From GCA-020343675 sp964462945 (GTDB taxonomy: Bacteria > Planctomycetota > Phycisphaerae > Sedimentisphaerales > Anaerobacaceae), in contig CAYWZW010000105.1 of NCBI GenBank assembly GCA_964462945.1, positions 1-13,487 on the forward strand: 13,487 nt of DNA, read 5' to 3'. The first letter of the stretch is position 1, and the number at the start of each line of letters is the position of its first letter. The position numbers were made by a program, and so were the translations under genes. Positions 7,439 to 13,398 of the stretch are shown one piece after another. The notes below the pieces were generated by a model. That model was not told the origin of the DNA. It worked only from the letters and a program-made list of their open reading frames with translations, and searched no databases.

Positions 7439-9730
7439 ATGAAAGCTACATATATGTCCATCATGAGGCTTGTCTGTATTTCTATTTCTACTGCCGTGGG
7501 ACAGTCGGAGAGAATTGTTCGGTTTCCGTCCGAGGTGAGTTTGGGGCGGTTTTTCGTTAATGAATCAAGTTTTATGGATCGCTGGATGGACTGGCAAGAC
7601 GTTGGCCCGGCCAGAGGCGAGGTGCGTGTTTCAGCGGGCATGGCTTTGCGCCTTGATGTGAGTCAGACAGGCTCAGCGCATCTGGCCGCGTTGAAATCAT
7701 TGAATCCGGATGATGTGCAGCTGATTCGTTTTGATTTTGATGTCAATGATATGCACCTCGCACAGCTCGTTGATCTGGAAGGCGTTCAGATCTTATCTTG
7801 TTATTCGCCGAATGTCGGTGATGCCGGACTTATGCATATCTCAAAGCTGACCTCACTGATCGATCTCAACATTGGCAGAGGATGTTTCACGGATGAAGGG
7901 CTTAGATATCTCGCCAATCTGAAGTTTCTGCAAAGACTCGATTTGGATCGCACGGAAATTACGGACAAGGGATTGGCAAATCTTAAAGAGCTACCTTCAC
8001 TAAAGAGTATTGGTCTTAGCAACTGCGAGCGAATCAGTGACACGGGGATATCACACCTGGCACAAATTAAGTCGCTGGAACGGCTTGTTATGTATGGTGG
8101 AAAAATTACAGGTCACTGCTTTTCACACTTTGAGCCAAACGGTCCTTTGCGAGAGGTCCTTTTGAATCATAGTACCATCACAGATGCCGGTTTGGCGCAT
8201 TTAGGCAAGATCAAGTCCCTTGAGAAGCTCTGGCTTTACAATACCAAGATCAGCGACGAGGGTATTCTGCACCTGCAGTACTCGAGTTCTCTCCGAGATC
8301 TCACAGTTGGAGAAACAAGCGTCAGCAACGTTGGGGTCGCTGCTCTGGGAAAAGTGACTTCTCTGGAATCACTCTATCTGTCATCGTGGAATACCGAAGA
8401 CGTGTTCAAAGATCTGACCGGATTAAAGCACTTGAAAGAACTTAACCTGACGGAAATCAATTATACCGGCGCTGGCTTAGGACAACTAAGGGAATTCCGA
8501 GCACTGGAAATTCTTTGGTTGCCGCCGGCGCCAAAGGGCATTGACCTCAGCTTTCTCAGGGAGTTGCCTCGACTTGAAGAGTTGTTTATCATGAAAGTCA
8601 CCTTGACGGCACAGAATATGAACAGCCTGTCGTCTGCATCGTCACTCAAGAGACTGGAGACCTCCGGGGTCCGTGTTGAAGAACATGATTACTCTGCATT
8701 GGGCCGGCTGACTAGCCTTGAGGGATTGTTCTGGCGGGCAGACTCTCGAAATCCGGAACATGCCACAGGCGACAAGATTCTCAAGGCGATTGCGGGCCTA
8801 AAGAAACTGCAAACGCTTTACTTTAGCGGATGTTCGCCAACCCGCGAAGGACTTCAACTCTTGCGTACCCTACCTTCACTTAGTACCTTATGGAATATAG
8901 GGATTTCCGAGATTGCAGATGATAGAGAGCGCCATCTTGGGCGACTTACACATCTGAAAGATCTACATCTCATAGGCGATAATATTCCTCCTGGGGCTCT
9001 TGAACAACTGCGCGGTCTGAAATCACTGCAAGAGCTGACATTGTACGTGTCTGAGACCCATACCGGCGAGCTTCTGCCTTTGGCTGATCTGGAATCCCTG
9101 CGAACACTTTACATATGTGACTTGTTTTTGGAGCAGGACTCGCTCGAGCACCTCAAGACTCTTGGCACCGGTCTTCAATTACTCACCATCGATGCGGACG
9201 GACTAAACGACGAGGAGATAAGTCAGATAAAAGAGCAAGTACCGAATTGTCGGGTCATTGTACCCAGCCCTCGCATTAGGATAGGCCCTGCCGTACCGCC
9301 TAAAACCCGACAATATCCAAGTCTCGTTGGTCGAAAGCTGCCCGAATTACAGGAATTGGGCATAGATATTGATATAACTCAAACACACACCATAATACAG
9401 CTTATCTGCTTCTTCGACATGAACCAGCGCCCGTCGCGGAATTGCATCGGTCAGCTTGCTAAACGGACGGAGCAACTTAAAGAAAAAGGCATAGCTGTCA
9501 TCGCAGTGCAGACCCCGAAAGTTGATGAAGATATGCTCAATAAATGGGTCAAAAAGAACAACGTCCCCTTTACCGTCGGGATGGTCCCTGGTGACGCGGA
9601 GAAGACGCGCCTCGCCTGGGGCGTGCGGTCACTGCCGTGGCTGATTCTGACGGATCAGAAGCGCATCGTTCGTGCCGAAGGTTTTGCGCTTGCCGAGCTT
9701 GATGCAAGAATCGAAGAGATGCCCCCGTAG
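7439..9730 (+). CDS. leucine-rich-repeat protein with C-terminal CxxC-less thioredoxin fold
   Basis: 763 residues. AGGAG (7425-7429) lies 9 nt before the ATG, inside the end of the previous gene; the 4-nt gap suggests translational coupling. A weak signal peptide covers ~1-22. Residues ~25-85 form a short beta region (RIVRFPSEVSLGRFFV, GEVRVSAGMALRLDVS). Residues ~85-610 contain about twenty ~24-residue leucine-rich repeats of the type 'ITDAGLAHLGKIKSLEKLWLYNT', cysteine-containing-like, a scaffold for protein binding. The C-terminal ~125 residues are a paralogue of the previous gene's redoxin fold: CFFDMNQRPSRNC (657-669), strand AVIAVQTP, SLPWLILTD (cis-Pro P733), GFALAELD. Both catalytic cysteines of a normal CxxC are missing. 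It probably acts in the periplasm with its neighbours; the binding partner is unknown. Confidence 0.78.
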   Translation: MKATYMSIMRLVCISISTAVGQSERIVRFPSEVSLGRFFVNESSFMDRWMDWQDVGPARGEVRVSAGMALRLDVSQTGSAHLAALKSLNPDDVQLIRFDFDVNDMHLAQLVDLEGVQILSCYSPNVGDAGLMHISKLTSLIDLNIGRGCFTDEGLRYLANLKFLQRLDLDRTEITDKGLANLKELPSLKSIGLSNCERISDTGISHLAQIKSLERLVMYGGKITGHCFSHFEPNGPLREVLLNHSTITDAGLAHLGKIKSLEKLWLYNTKISDEGILHLQYSSSLRDLTVGETSVSNVGVAALGKVTSLESLYLSSWNTEDVFKDLTGLKHLKELNLTEINYTGAGLGQLREFRALEILWLPPAPKGIDLSFLRELPRLEELFIMKVTLTAQNMNSLSSASSLKRLETSGVRVEEHDYSALGRLTSLEGLFWRADSRNPEHATGDKILKAIAGLKKLQTLYFSGCSPTREGLQLLRTLPSLSTLWNIGISEIADDRERHLGRLTHLKDLHLIGDNIPPGALEQLRGLKSLQELTLYVSETHTGELLPLADLESLRTLYICDLFLEQDSLEHLKTLGTGLQLLTIDADGLNDEEISQIKEQVPNCRVIVPSPRIRIGPAVPPKTRQYPSLVGRKLPELQELGIDIDITQTHTIIQLICFFDMNQRPSRNCIGQLAKRTEQLKEKGIAVIAVQTPKVDEDMLNKWVKKNNVPFTVGMVPGDAEKTRLAWGVRSLPWLILTDQKRIVRAEGFALAELDARIEEMPP

Positions 9731-9753
9731 AAGAATGCGCCTGCTGATTTGGG

Positions 9754-9771
9754 CAAGGCCGTCGGTCCTTG
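9754..9771. terminator. weak hairpin between convergent genes
   Basis: CAAGG (9754-9758) pairs with CCTTG (9767-9771), with an extra C-G pair after a mismatch. It lies in the 45-bp gap where the leucine-rich-repeat gene and the minus-strand Fe-S gene converge. There is no clear T tract, so termination activity is uncertain. Confidence 0.3.
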
Positions 9772-9775
9772 AATA

Positions 9776-10633
9776 CTAATCTTCACCTGGCGGAGCCGTT
9801 GTCTCTGTGGGCTCGAAAATGCTGCCGAGAGTTAGGGCTTCCAGCGTGCAGCGGGTACATTCGAGGCAGCGGATGCAGTTCAGGTCGTTCGGGGTCTTCT
9901 CCGGCTGGATACCGTATTCACACAACTGGTGGCAGCGCTCGCAGTGCGTGCATTCGTCGGCATCGAATCGCAGGAAAAACGCCGAGACGCGATTGAACAG
10001 CGAGAATATCGCGCCGAGCGGACAGAGCAGCCTGCACCACGGCCTTCTCATAAGGAAAATCGCCAGAAGAAACAAGCCCAAGATTATCAGCTTCAGTGCG
10101 TTGGGCCAGATAACCTCTTGGCCCGCAATCGCCTGGCCGGCCATGTTCGGCACGGCCGCTTCGAGCGCCCCCGCCGGGCATATCCGGCAGACAAAAAGCG
10201 GGTGCCCCTCGCCAAAGAAATAGGGAATGGCCAGCACTGTCCCGATGAGCATGACGTAACGAAAATGCCCGGCGACTTTGGGCAGGTCGAACTTAGGCGT
10301 CGGGACTTTAGCGGCCAGGTCCTGCAGCAAGCCGAAGGGGCAGACCCAGCCACAAATAAGCGAGCCGAACACGGCCCCGACCGCGACCAGCAGGCCGATG
10401 GCTATGAACGGGAAAATGTGCAGTGCACTGAATTGGGCGATGACGCCGATCGGACAGGCGAAAGTCGCCAATGGGCACGCGTAGCAATGAAAAACAGGCG
10501 AGCACATCGTGTGCCAGCGCACGCCCAGCGGGTCGAGCCACACTAACAGGAATGCCGATTGAATCCATATTCGCCCGCCGAGCAGCTTCGAAGCAAGATT
10601 GTTCAGTTTGGTTTTTTTGACCATGGGCACCAT
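9776..10633 (-). CDS. polytopic 4Fe-4S membrane protein, NapH/CcoG-like electron carrier
   Basis: 285 residues, near the usual length for NapH-type proteins. Four to five membrane helices (e.g. FIAIGLLVAVGAVFG, VMLIGTVLAIPYF, LIILGLFLLAIFL) alternate with cysteine motifs: HCYACPLATFACPIG (~49-63), CGWVCPFG (94-101), CRICPAGALE, CRLLCPLGAIFSLFN. The C-terminal cytoplasmic-type ferredoxin part has CTHCERCHQLC and CIRCLECTRC, able to hold two [4Fe-4S] clusters. Known members of this Fer4_5 group pass electrons across the inner membrane to periplasmic acceptors. The start is the ATG at 10633 or 10624; the ribosome site is weak (AAGAAG). It lies 19 nt after the small gene upstream, so the two are an operon. 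The specific substrate is unknown; supplying reductant to the neighbouring envelope redox proteins is an inference. Confidence 0.85.
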   Translation of the reverse strand: MVPMVKKTKLNNLASKLLGGRIWIQSAFLLVWLDPLGVRWHTMCSPVFHCYACPLATFACPIGVIAQFSALHIFPFIAIGLLVAVGAVFGSLICGWVCPFGLLQDLAAKVPTPKFDLPKVAGHFRYVMLIGTVLAIPYFFGEGHPLFVCRICPAGALEAAVPNMAGQAIAGQEVIWPNALKLIILGLFLLAIFLMRRPWCRLLCPLGAIFSLFNRVSAFFLRFDADECTHCERCHQLCEYGIQPEKTPNDLNCIRCLECTRCTLEALTLGSIFEPTETTAPPGED

Positions 10634-10652
10634 GATCTGCTTCTTAGCTGCC

Positions 10653-10898
10653 TCAGGTCGGACAGGCTTTAGGAGCCTGGCCGGTGTAGGTCTGCTTGAT
10701 CTTTCCTGATTCGTCCCGCGTCACGCCGCCCACGGATGCTTCCTTCATAAGGGCAGGTTCCGACTTGGCAAACGCTGCGGATTCACCCCCCTGCTGCGGC
10801 AGGACGTTCGTAGAATGAAAGAACGCGCCGTAGGTGAGCAACGCCGCCCCCAATACCACCAATACGCCAAACACGATAATTTTTGTCTTTCCGTTCAT
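10653..10898 (-). CDS. small single-helix membrane protein
   Basis: 81 residues from ATG 10898. A GTG nine codons upstream (10925) is in frame, but the ATG directly opens the membrane segment and has a modest GGAAAG site before it. One N-terminal helix (IIVFGVLVVLGAALLTYGAFF) is followed by a ~50-residue hydrophilic tail ending in KACPT. It precedes the Fe-S membrane protein by 19 nt, suggesting an accessory subunit or assembly role. I do not recognise a family. Its TGA stop is followed two codons later by TAA, with no Sec-type context. Confidence 0.6.
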   Translation of the reverse strand: MNGKTKIIVFGVLVVLGAALLTYGAFFHSTNVLPQQGGESAAFAKSEPALMKEASVGGVTRDESGKIKQTYTGQAPKACPT

Positions 10899-10930
10899 CA
10901 CTATACTTTCCAGACACGGATTCACTTGGC

Positions 10931-10957
10931 GCGGCCTCGGGCTTCGCCCTCGGCCGC
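10931..10957 (-). promoter_or_regulatory. GC-rich 5'-leader hairpin with tandem G-A mismatch before the small membrane gene
   Basis: On the minus strand GCGGCC-GA-GGGC, loop GAA, then GCCC-GA-GGCCGC: a 6-bp and a 4-bp stem separated by opposed GA/GA, which commonly forms stable sheared pairs. It lies about 33 nt upstream of ATG 10898. No T tract follows on either strand, so it does not look like a terminator. Possibly a leader regulatory or stability element. Confidence 0.45.
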
Positions 10958-11335
10958 AACCGAAAAGTTCGTCTAACAGAAATACTTCATAAGGTGCTGT
11001 TTATCAATATGTTACGAACGGCCAAAACGAAAATCGAGCATAAAAAACAACGTTTTGAAAGATAGTATTACGGATTGACACAGATTCTTTCAACCTTCTT
11101 TAATCCGTGTTCACCCGTGTTAATCGGCGTCTAATTCAAATTCCTATTACTCTGGGATCAGTGGGGTTTAGCCAAAATTCAAAGTATCTAACTCTTTATT
11201 TACAAGGACTTAAGAAATAAACGCAACTCCTGCCAAAAAGGTCAAGTTGCATGAAATTCGTTAAGAACCACTCAATAACGGCGATCTTTCATGTTAAGAT
11301 AGCTAAAGTTCACGGATCACACTCAAAGTCATAAA
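10958..11335. other. intergenic region between the Fe-S operon and selC, no gene seen
   Basis: AT-rich, with no frame having both a ribosome site and plausible composition. It holds an 8-bp inverted repeat TTGAAAGA (11055-11062)/TCTTTCAA (11086-11093), a dispersed-type repeat at ~11068-11132, and an imperfect inverted repeat GCAACT (11223-11228)/AGTTGC (11245-11250) downstream of the tRNA that might act as a weak terminator for it. A possible minus-strand promoter for the Fe-S operon (TTGATA near 11000, 17-bp spacer, TATTTC) is weak. Confidence 0.5.
11068..11132. repeat. degenerate ACACGGATT-type intergenic repeat, left of selC
   Basis: Contains ACGGATTGACACAGATTC and then AATCCGTGTTCACCCGTG, imperfect alternations of the word ACACGGATT in both orientations. 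Related text occurs right of selC at ~11541-11625. I recall similar words in intergenic DNA of many environmental bacterial genomes, but cannot verify this here. Confidence 0.45.
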
Positions 11336-11430
11336 TGGCGGAGGCGAATGGGAATCGAACCCACCCGGGACCTTATCGGCCCCACACTGGTTTTGAAGAC
11401 CAGGGGCACCACCAGGCACCAGTCACCTCC
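11336..11430 (-). tRNA. selC: tRNA-Sec (anticodon TCA)
   Basis: 95 nt including encoded CCA (11336-11338) and discriminator G. The acceptor is 8 bp, GGAGGTGA (5' end at 11430) with TCGCCTCC (11340-11347), one G-U pair. The D arm is GGTGCC/GGTGCC, 6 bp with two wobble pairs and a TGGT loop. The anticodon arm is CTGGT-CTTCAAA-ACCAG, anticodon TCA at 11394-11396. The long variable arm is GGGGCC-GATAA-GGTCCC. The T arm is GTGGG-TTCGATT-CCCAT. The 8+5 bp acceptor/T stack and 6-bp D stem with 4-nt loop are the hallmarks of bacterial tRNA-Sec and exclude an opal suppressor of ordinary type. It delivers Sec, via SelA and SelB (not in this window), to UGA codons next to SECIS hairpins. Confidence 0.96.
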
Positions 11431-11462
11431 GCAGAGGATCATCCCTTATTTTACCAGGTATC

Positions 11463-11491
11463 ATAATAAGGAATCCGCTTCATCCTGTCAA
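11463..11491 (-). promoter_or_regulatory. promoter of selC
   Basis: On the minus strand TTGACA (11486-11491) is a perfect -35, followed by a 17-bp spacer and TATTAT (11463-11468), five of six matches to TATAAT. Transcription would start near 11456, about 25 nt before the mature tRNA 5' end at 11430. It is one of the strongest sigma-70-like promoters in the window. Confidence 0.75.
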
Positions 11492-11540
11492 TAAGCTTTC
11501 TGACGTGGATGAACACTGTCTATCCGTTTATTCGTTATTA

Positions 11541-11625
11541 GACACGGATTAATCCGCCCGACGTATGGCGGATTAACACTGATAAACACGGTTCAAAATC
11601 AGCCACAAAGACACGGAGACACGAA
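11541..11625. repeat. degenerate ACACGGATT/ACACGGAGACAC repeat region with hairpin, right of selC
   Basis: Contains GACACGGATTAATCC, then GGATTAACACTGATAAACAC, then CCACAAAGACACGGAGACAC. Inside it TTAATCCGCC (11549-11558) and GGCGGATTAA (11567-11576) form a perfect 10-bp stem with an 8-nt loop. The words are in the opposite orientation to those at 11068-11132, so selC is flanked by loosely inverted copies. The remainder of 11626-11821 has no supportable gene. Confidence 0.45.
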
Positions 11626-11674
11626 GAAATGGAGGATTCTTAATTCTGGCTGCAAGAGAGGGGCCACGCAAAAA

Positions 11675-11724
11675 GCAAGAAAAGCAAAATGTGCCCATTT
11701 TCATTTTTTCCCGTTCTTTCTTGC
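11675..11724. repeat. nested inverted repeats in intergenic DNA
   Basis: GCAAGAAA (11675-11682) is complementary to TTTCTTGC (11717-11724), enclosing a smaller AAAATG-TGCC-CATTTT hairpin (11686-11701) followed by a T-rich run. No gene ends nearby on the plus strand, so termination is not obvious. Confidence 0.35.
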
Positions 11725-11822
11725 TCAACAGGCAAACAGCACCTATAATTGAACATAGCGGATATGATGGCTCTGAAGCGGCAACGGCGTGGTTTGTGCT
11801 TTCTTGCCCTCTAACGAGAGGC

Positions 11823-11850
11823 TTGGGATATTATCCGGAAACCATATAAA
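11823..11850 (+). promoter_or_regulatory. candidate promoter for the 117-residue gene
   Basis: TTGGGA (11823-11828), a 16-bp spacer and TATAAA (11845-11850). It would start transcription near 11857, just before the GGGAG ribosome site at 11870-11874. Confidence 0.4.
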
Positions 11851-11881
11851 CAAGAGTTAACCATTTTCAGGGAGATAAGAA

Positions 11882-12235
11882 ATGAAGGCAGAAGGTTTTG
11901 CCACAGTCATGGCAGGAAGCCTCGCTTTAAGCATCGCAGATGCTGATTGGCACTTTTCCATTCGACGTTTAGATGGAAAGACACATGGACCATTTTTTGA
12001 TTTTCATGGTAAAAAAGTGAGCGCCGAGGACATAGCAAAGTTTCTTCCAAATTGGGAAACGCTTCAGTGGATAGAAATCCAAGATGGGCTTTTGAGCAAG
12101 AGCGAGTCCTATGCCAAGGATGTTGAGTTCAAGGTTAATGTTCAGGCAACTCAGGATAGTAAAAAGTCACACAAGGAAGTTGTTGACGCTTTTGTAGGGT
12201 TTATGGGTAATGCCTTACAATGCGTTGAGCGCTGA
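11882..12235 (+). CDS. small protein of unknown function
   Basis: 117 residues. GGGAG (11870-11874) lies 7 nt before the ATG. There is no signal peptide of normal shape and no membrane helix; the N-terminus (FATVMAGSLALSIADADWHFSIRRLDG) is mildly hydrophobic, followed by mixed alpha/beta sequence with SAEDIAKFLPNWETLQWIEI, and a C-terminal helix with two hydrophobic faces. I recognise no family. Codon use is more AT-rich than in the selenoprotein genes, and the gene sits with a MITE and another unknown gene, so it is likely part of an accessory segment. The stop is TGA 12233-12235, followed by a hairpin. Confidence 0.6.
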   Translation: MKAEGFATVMAGSLALSIADADWHFSIRRLDGKTHGPFFDFHGKKVSAEDIAKFLPNWETLQWIEIQDGLLSKSESYAKDVEFKVNVQATQDSKKSHKEVVDAFVGFMGNALQCVER

Positions 12236-12238
12236 CTT

Positions 12239-12267
12239 GTAAAAGCAACGCTTCGCTCTGCTTTTGC
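12239..12267 (+). terminator. hairpin after the 117-residue gene, possible terminator
   Basis: GTAAAAGCA (12239-12247) pairs with TGCTTTTGC (12259-12267), 9 bp with one G-U, with an 11-nt loop. It starts three bases after the stop codon. The T run lies within the 3' arm rather than after it. A wider inverted repeat, GCGTTGA (12222-12228)/TCAACGC (12275-12281), encloses it. Confidence 0.4.
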
Positions 12268-12335
12268 TCGTGGATCAACGCGAACATTGGGTGAGTGCGT
12301 CTGGGACATCATACTCAATTCAAGGCAGAAATAAG

Positions 12336-12346
12336 TATGGTGTTCC
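12336..12346. repeat. left copy of the 11-bp target-site duplication
   Basis: TATGGTGTTCC directly adjoining the left inverted repeat of the MITE; the second copy is at 12480-12490 and contains the ATG of the downstream gene. Confidence 0.85.
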
Positions 12347-12479
12347 TAATGGCACTAAGTTAAGCATATTTGGTCTCCTTGTGGGCTAACTCAGAATGCT
12401 GTTTGATTGGAAATTTCGCTCATCTCGCTGGCAGACAGACTGCTCTCTTGACCACGATTTCCTTAACTTAGTGCCATTA
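12347..12479. mobile_element. 133-bp MITE with 18-bp perfect terminal inverted repeats
   Basis: Left end TAATGGCACTAAGTTAAG (12347-12364) and right end CTTAACTTAGTGCCATTA (12462-12479) are exact reverse complements. An identical 11-bp direct repeat, TATGGTGTTCC, abuts both ends (12336-12346 and 12480-12490), as expected of a target-site duplication. The interior has no coding capacity. The repeat length and an 11-bp duplication would fit a derivative of an IS4-type element, but that assignment is from memory and tentative. It inserted at the start of the following gene. Confidence 0.88.
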
Positions 12480-12490
12480 TATGGTGTTCC
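12480..12490. repeat. right copy of the 11-bp target-site duplication
   Basis: TATGGTGTTCC directly adjoining the right inverted repeat. Bases 12481-12483 are the ATG of the following gene, so insertion duplicated the apparent start codon. Confidence 0.85.
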
Positions 12491-13398
12491 CGGAATTAGC
12501 GGAATTAAAGCTAAACCTTGATGGAGGGATTAATGTGAACGTAGGCAATTTGTCAGTACATATTGTGGATCTTATTCCAGAGGGATCACCAAGGCGCAAG
12601 TTGGTGTTAAACTGCAGAGTGACCAACCCGGCGTCTTGTGATATTTGTATTCTTGACGTGTGGGTTGACGTGATAGCGATCAATGGTTTGAGGCTGGCTG
12701 CGGGAAGACTCTTCCATTCTATGCACAACAGGGTTGATCCCGCGATAATAGAAGCGGGCGGCAACGGTTTCGGAGCTTTCCATATCGAGTTGCCAGCATG
12801 CGTCTTGCAACACATCGAGGAACGGAGAGCGGGCGGCGATGTAAAATTGCAGTTTCTATCCAGGGTCCTTATTTGCGAGGTATCAAAAGTTGACGACGTA
12901 AAGATTCTCGGAGTACCATTTGAAACAACATTTGAAAGTGACAGCACAGATCGCTTTGAGTACAAGATTCCCGAGTCGGACTGGATAAAGATACTCAAGA
13001 GTCTCGCATGGTCAGAACTTGAAATAGTGGAGTTACCGTCAAGTAAACTTCGTTCTGTCCCAGCGCTCGCTCGGGCTCTCAAGCGATTTGAAGATGCTCA
13101 AGAATGCTACAGGCAAGGGGACTGGGAGGAAACAATGCTAAATTGCCGGAAAGCCTTTGAAGCGATAGTTCAGGATGCTACTGGTACAGACGATATGAGT
13201 CGGGCAAATCAGGCATTTGTGTCCCTAATTGGTGAGGGTGAAAAGGCACATCGCCTCACGAAGGTGGCAAAATCGCTCGATGATTTCCTCCATCTCGGAC
13301 GACACGAGAACTTGCCGAACATTTCAATCAAGCGCGGGGATTCCCAGTTGGCACTTCAACTAACTGGGGCACTTCTCACATATTTAGGGCAACAATAG
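12481..13398 (+). CDS. unrecognised protein with helical, HEPN-like C-terminal part; 5' end disturbed by a MITE
   Basis: 305 residues from an ATG lying in the MITE target duplication; stop TAG. Residues ~10-170 are beta-rich without signal peptide or membrane helix (e.g. KLVLNCRVTNPASCDICILDVWVD). Residues ~195-305 are helical: ALARALKRFEDAQECYRQGDW, then a segment with NCRKAFEAIV, and LDDFLHLGRHENLP followed by LALQLTGALLTYLGQQ. The helical part resembles HEPN/abortive-infection-type C-terminal helices, but no clear catalytic Rx4-6H is seen, so this is weak. No ribosome site precedes the ATG because the MITE is there. Before insertion the frame could have continued upstream to GTG at about 12292 (after an in-frame TGA). 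Expression may be reduced or dependent on a later start such as GTG 12535. Confidence 0.6.
   Translation: MVFPELAELKLNLDGGINVNVGNLSVHIVDLIPEGSPRRKLVLNCRVTNPASCDICILDVWVDVIAINGLRLAAGRLFHSMHNRVDPAIIEAGGNGFGAFHIELPACVLQHIEERRAGGDVKLQFLSRVLICEVSKVDDVKILGVPFETTFESDSTDRFEYKIPESDWIKILKSLAWSELEIVELPSSKLRSVPALARALKRFEDAQECYRQGDWEETMLNCRKAFEAIVQDATGTDDMSRANQAFVSLIGEGEKAHRLTKVAKSLDDFLHLGRHENLPNISIKRGDSQLALQLTGALLTYLGQQ

Noticed and set aside
9929..10546. Open frame of 205 codons on the plus strand opposite the Fe-S membrane gene
   Set aside because: It is antisense to a clearly recognisable cysteine-motif protein; its composition is Gln/Arg-rich shadow coding with no ribosome site.
11076..11104. Plus-strand TTGACA-17 bp-TTTAAT running antisense into selC
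   Set aside because: It lies inside the dispersed repeat, no gene follows, and the match could arise from the repeat word itself.
12233..12281. TGA of the 117-residue gene with a hairpin after it as a fourth Sec site
   Set aside because: The hairpin begins only 3 nt after TGA and its 11-nt loop begins 12 nt after, outside the pattern of the other three; there is no GGTC motif and no recognisable protein after it.
12222..12281. Imperfect palindrome at the end of the 117-residue gene as an integron attC site
   Set aside because: Its ends are GTT...-type on the left and ...AAC-type on the right, the reverse of the attC order, and there is no integrase or cassette series.
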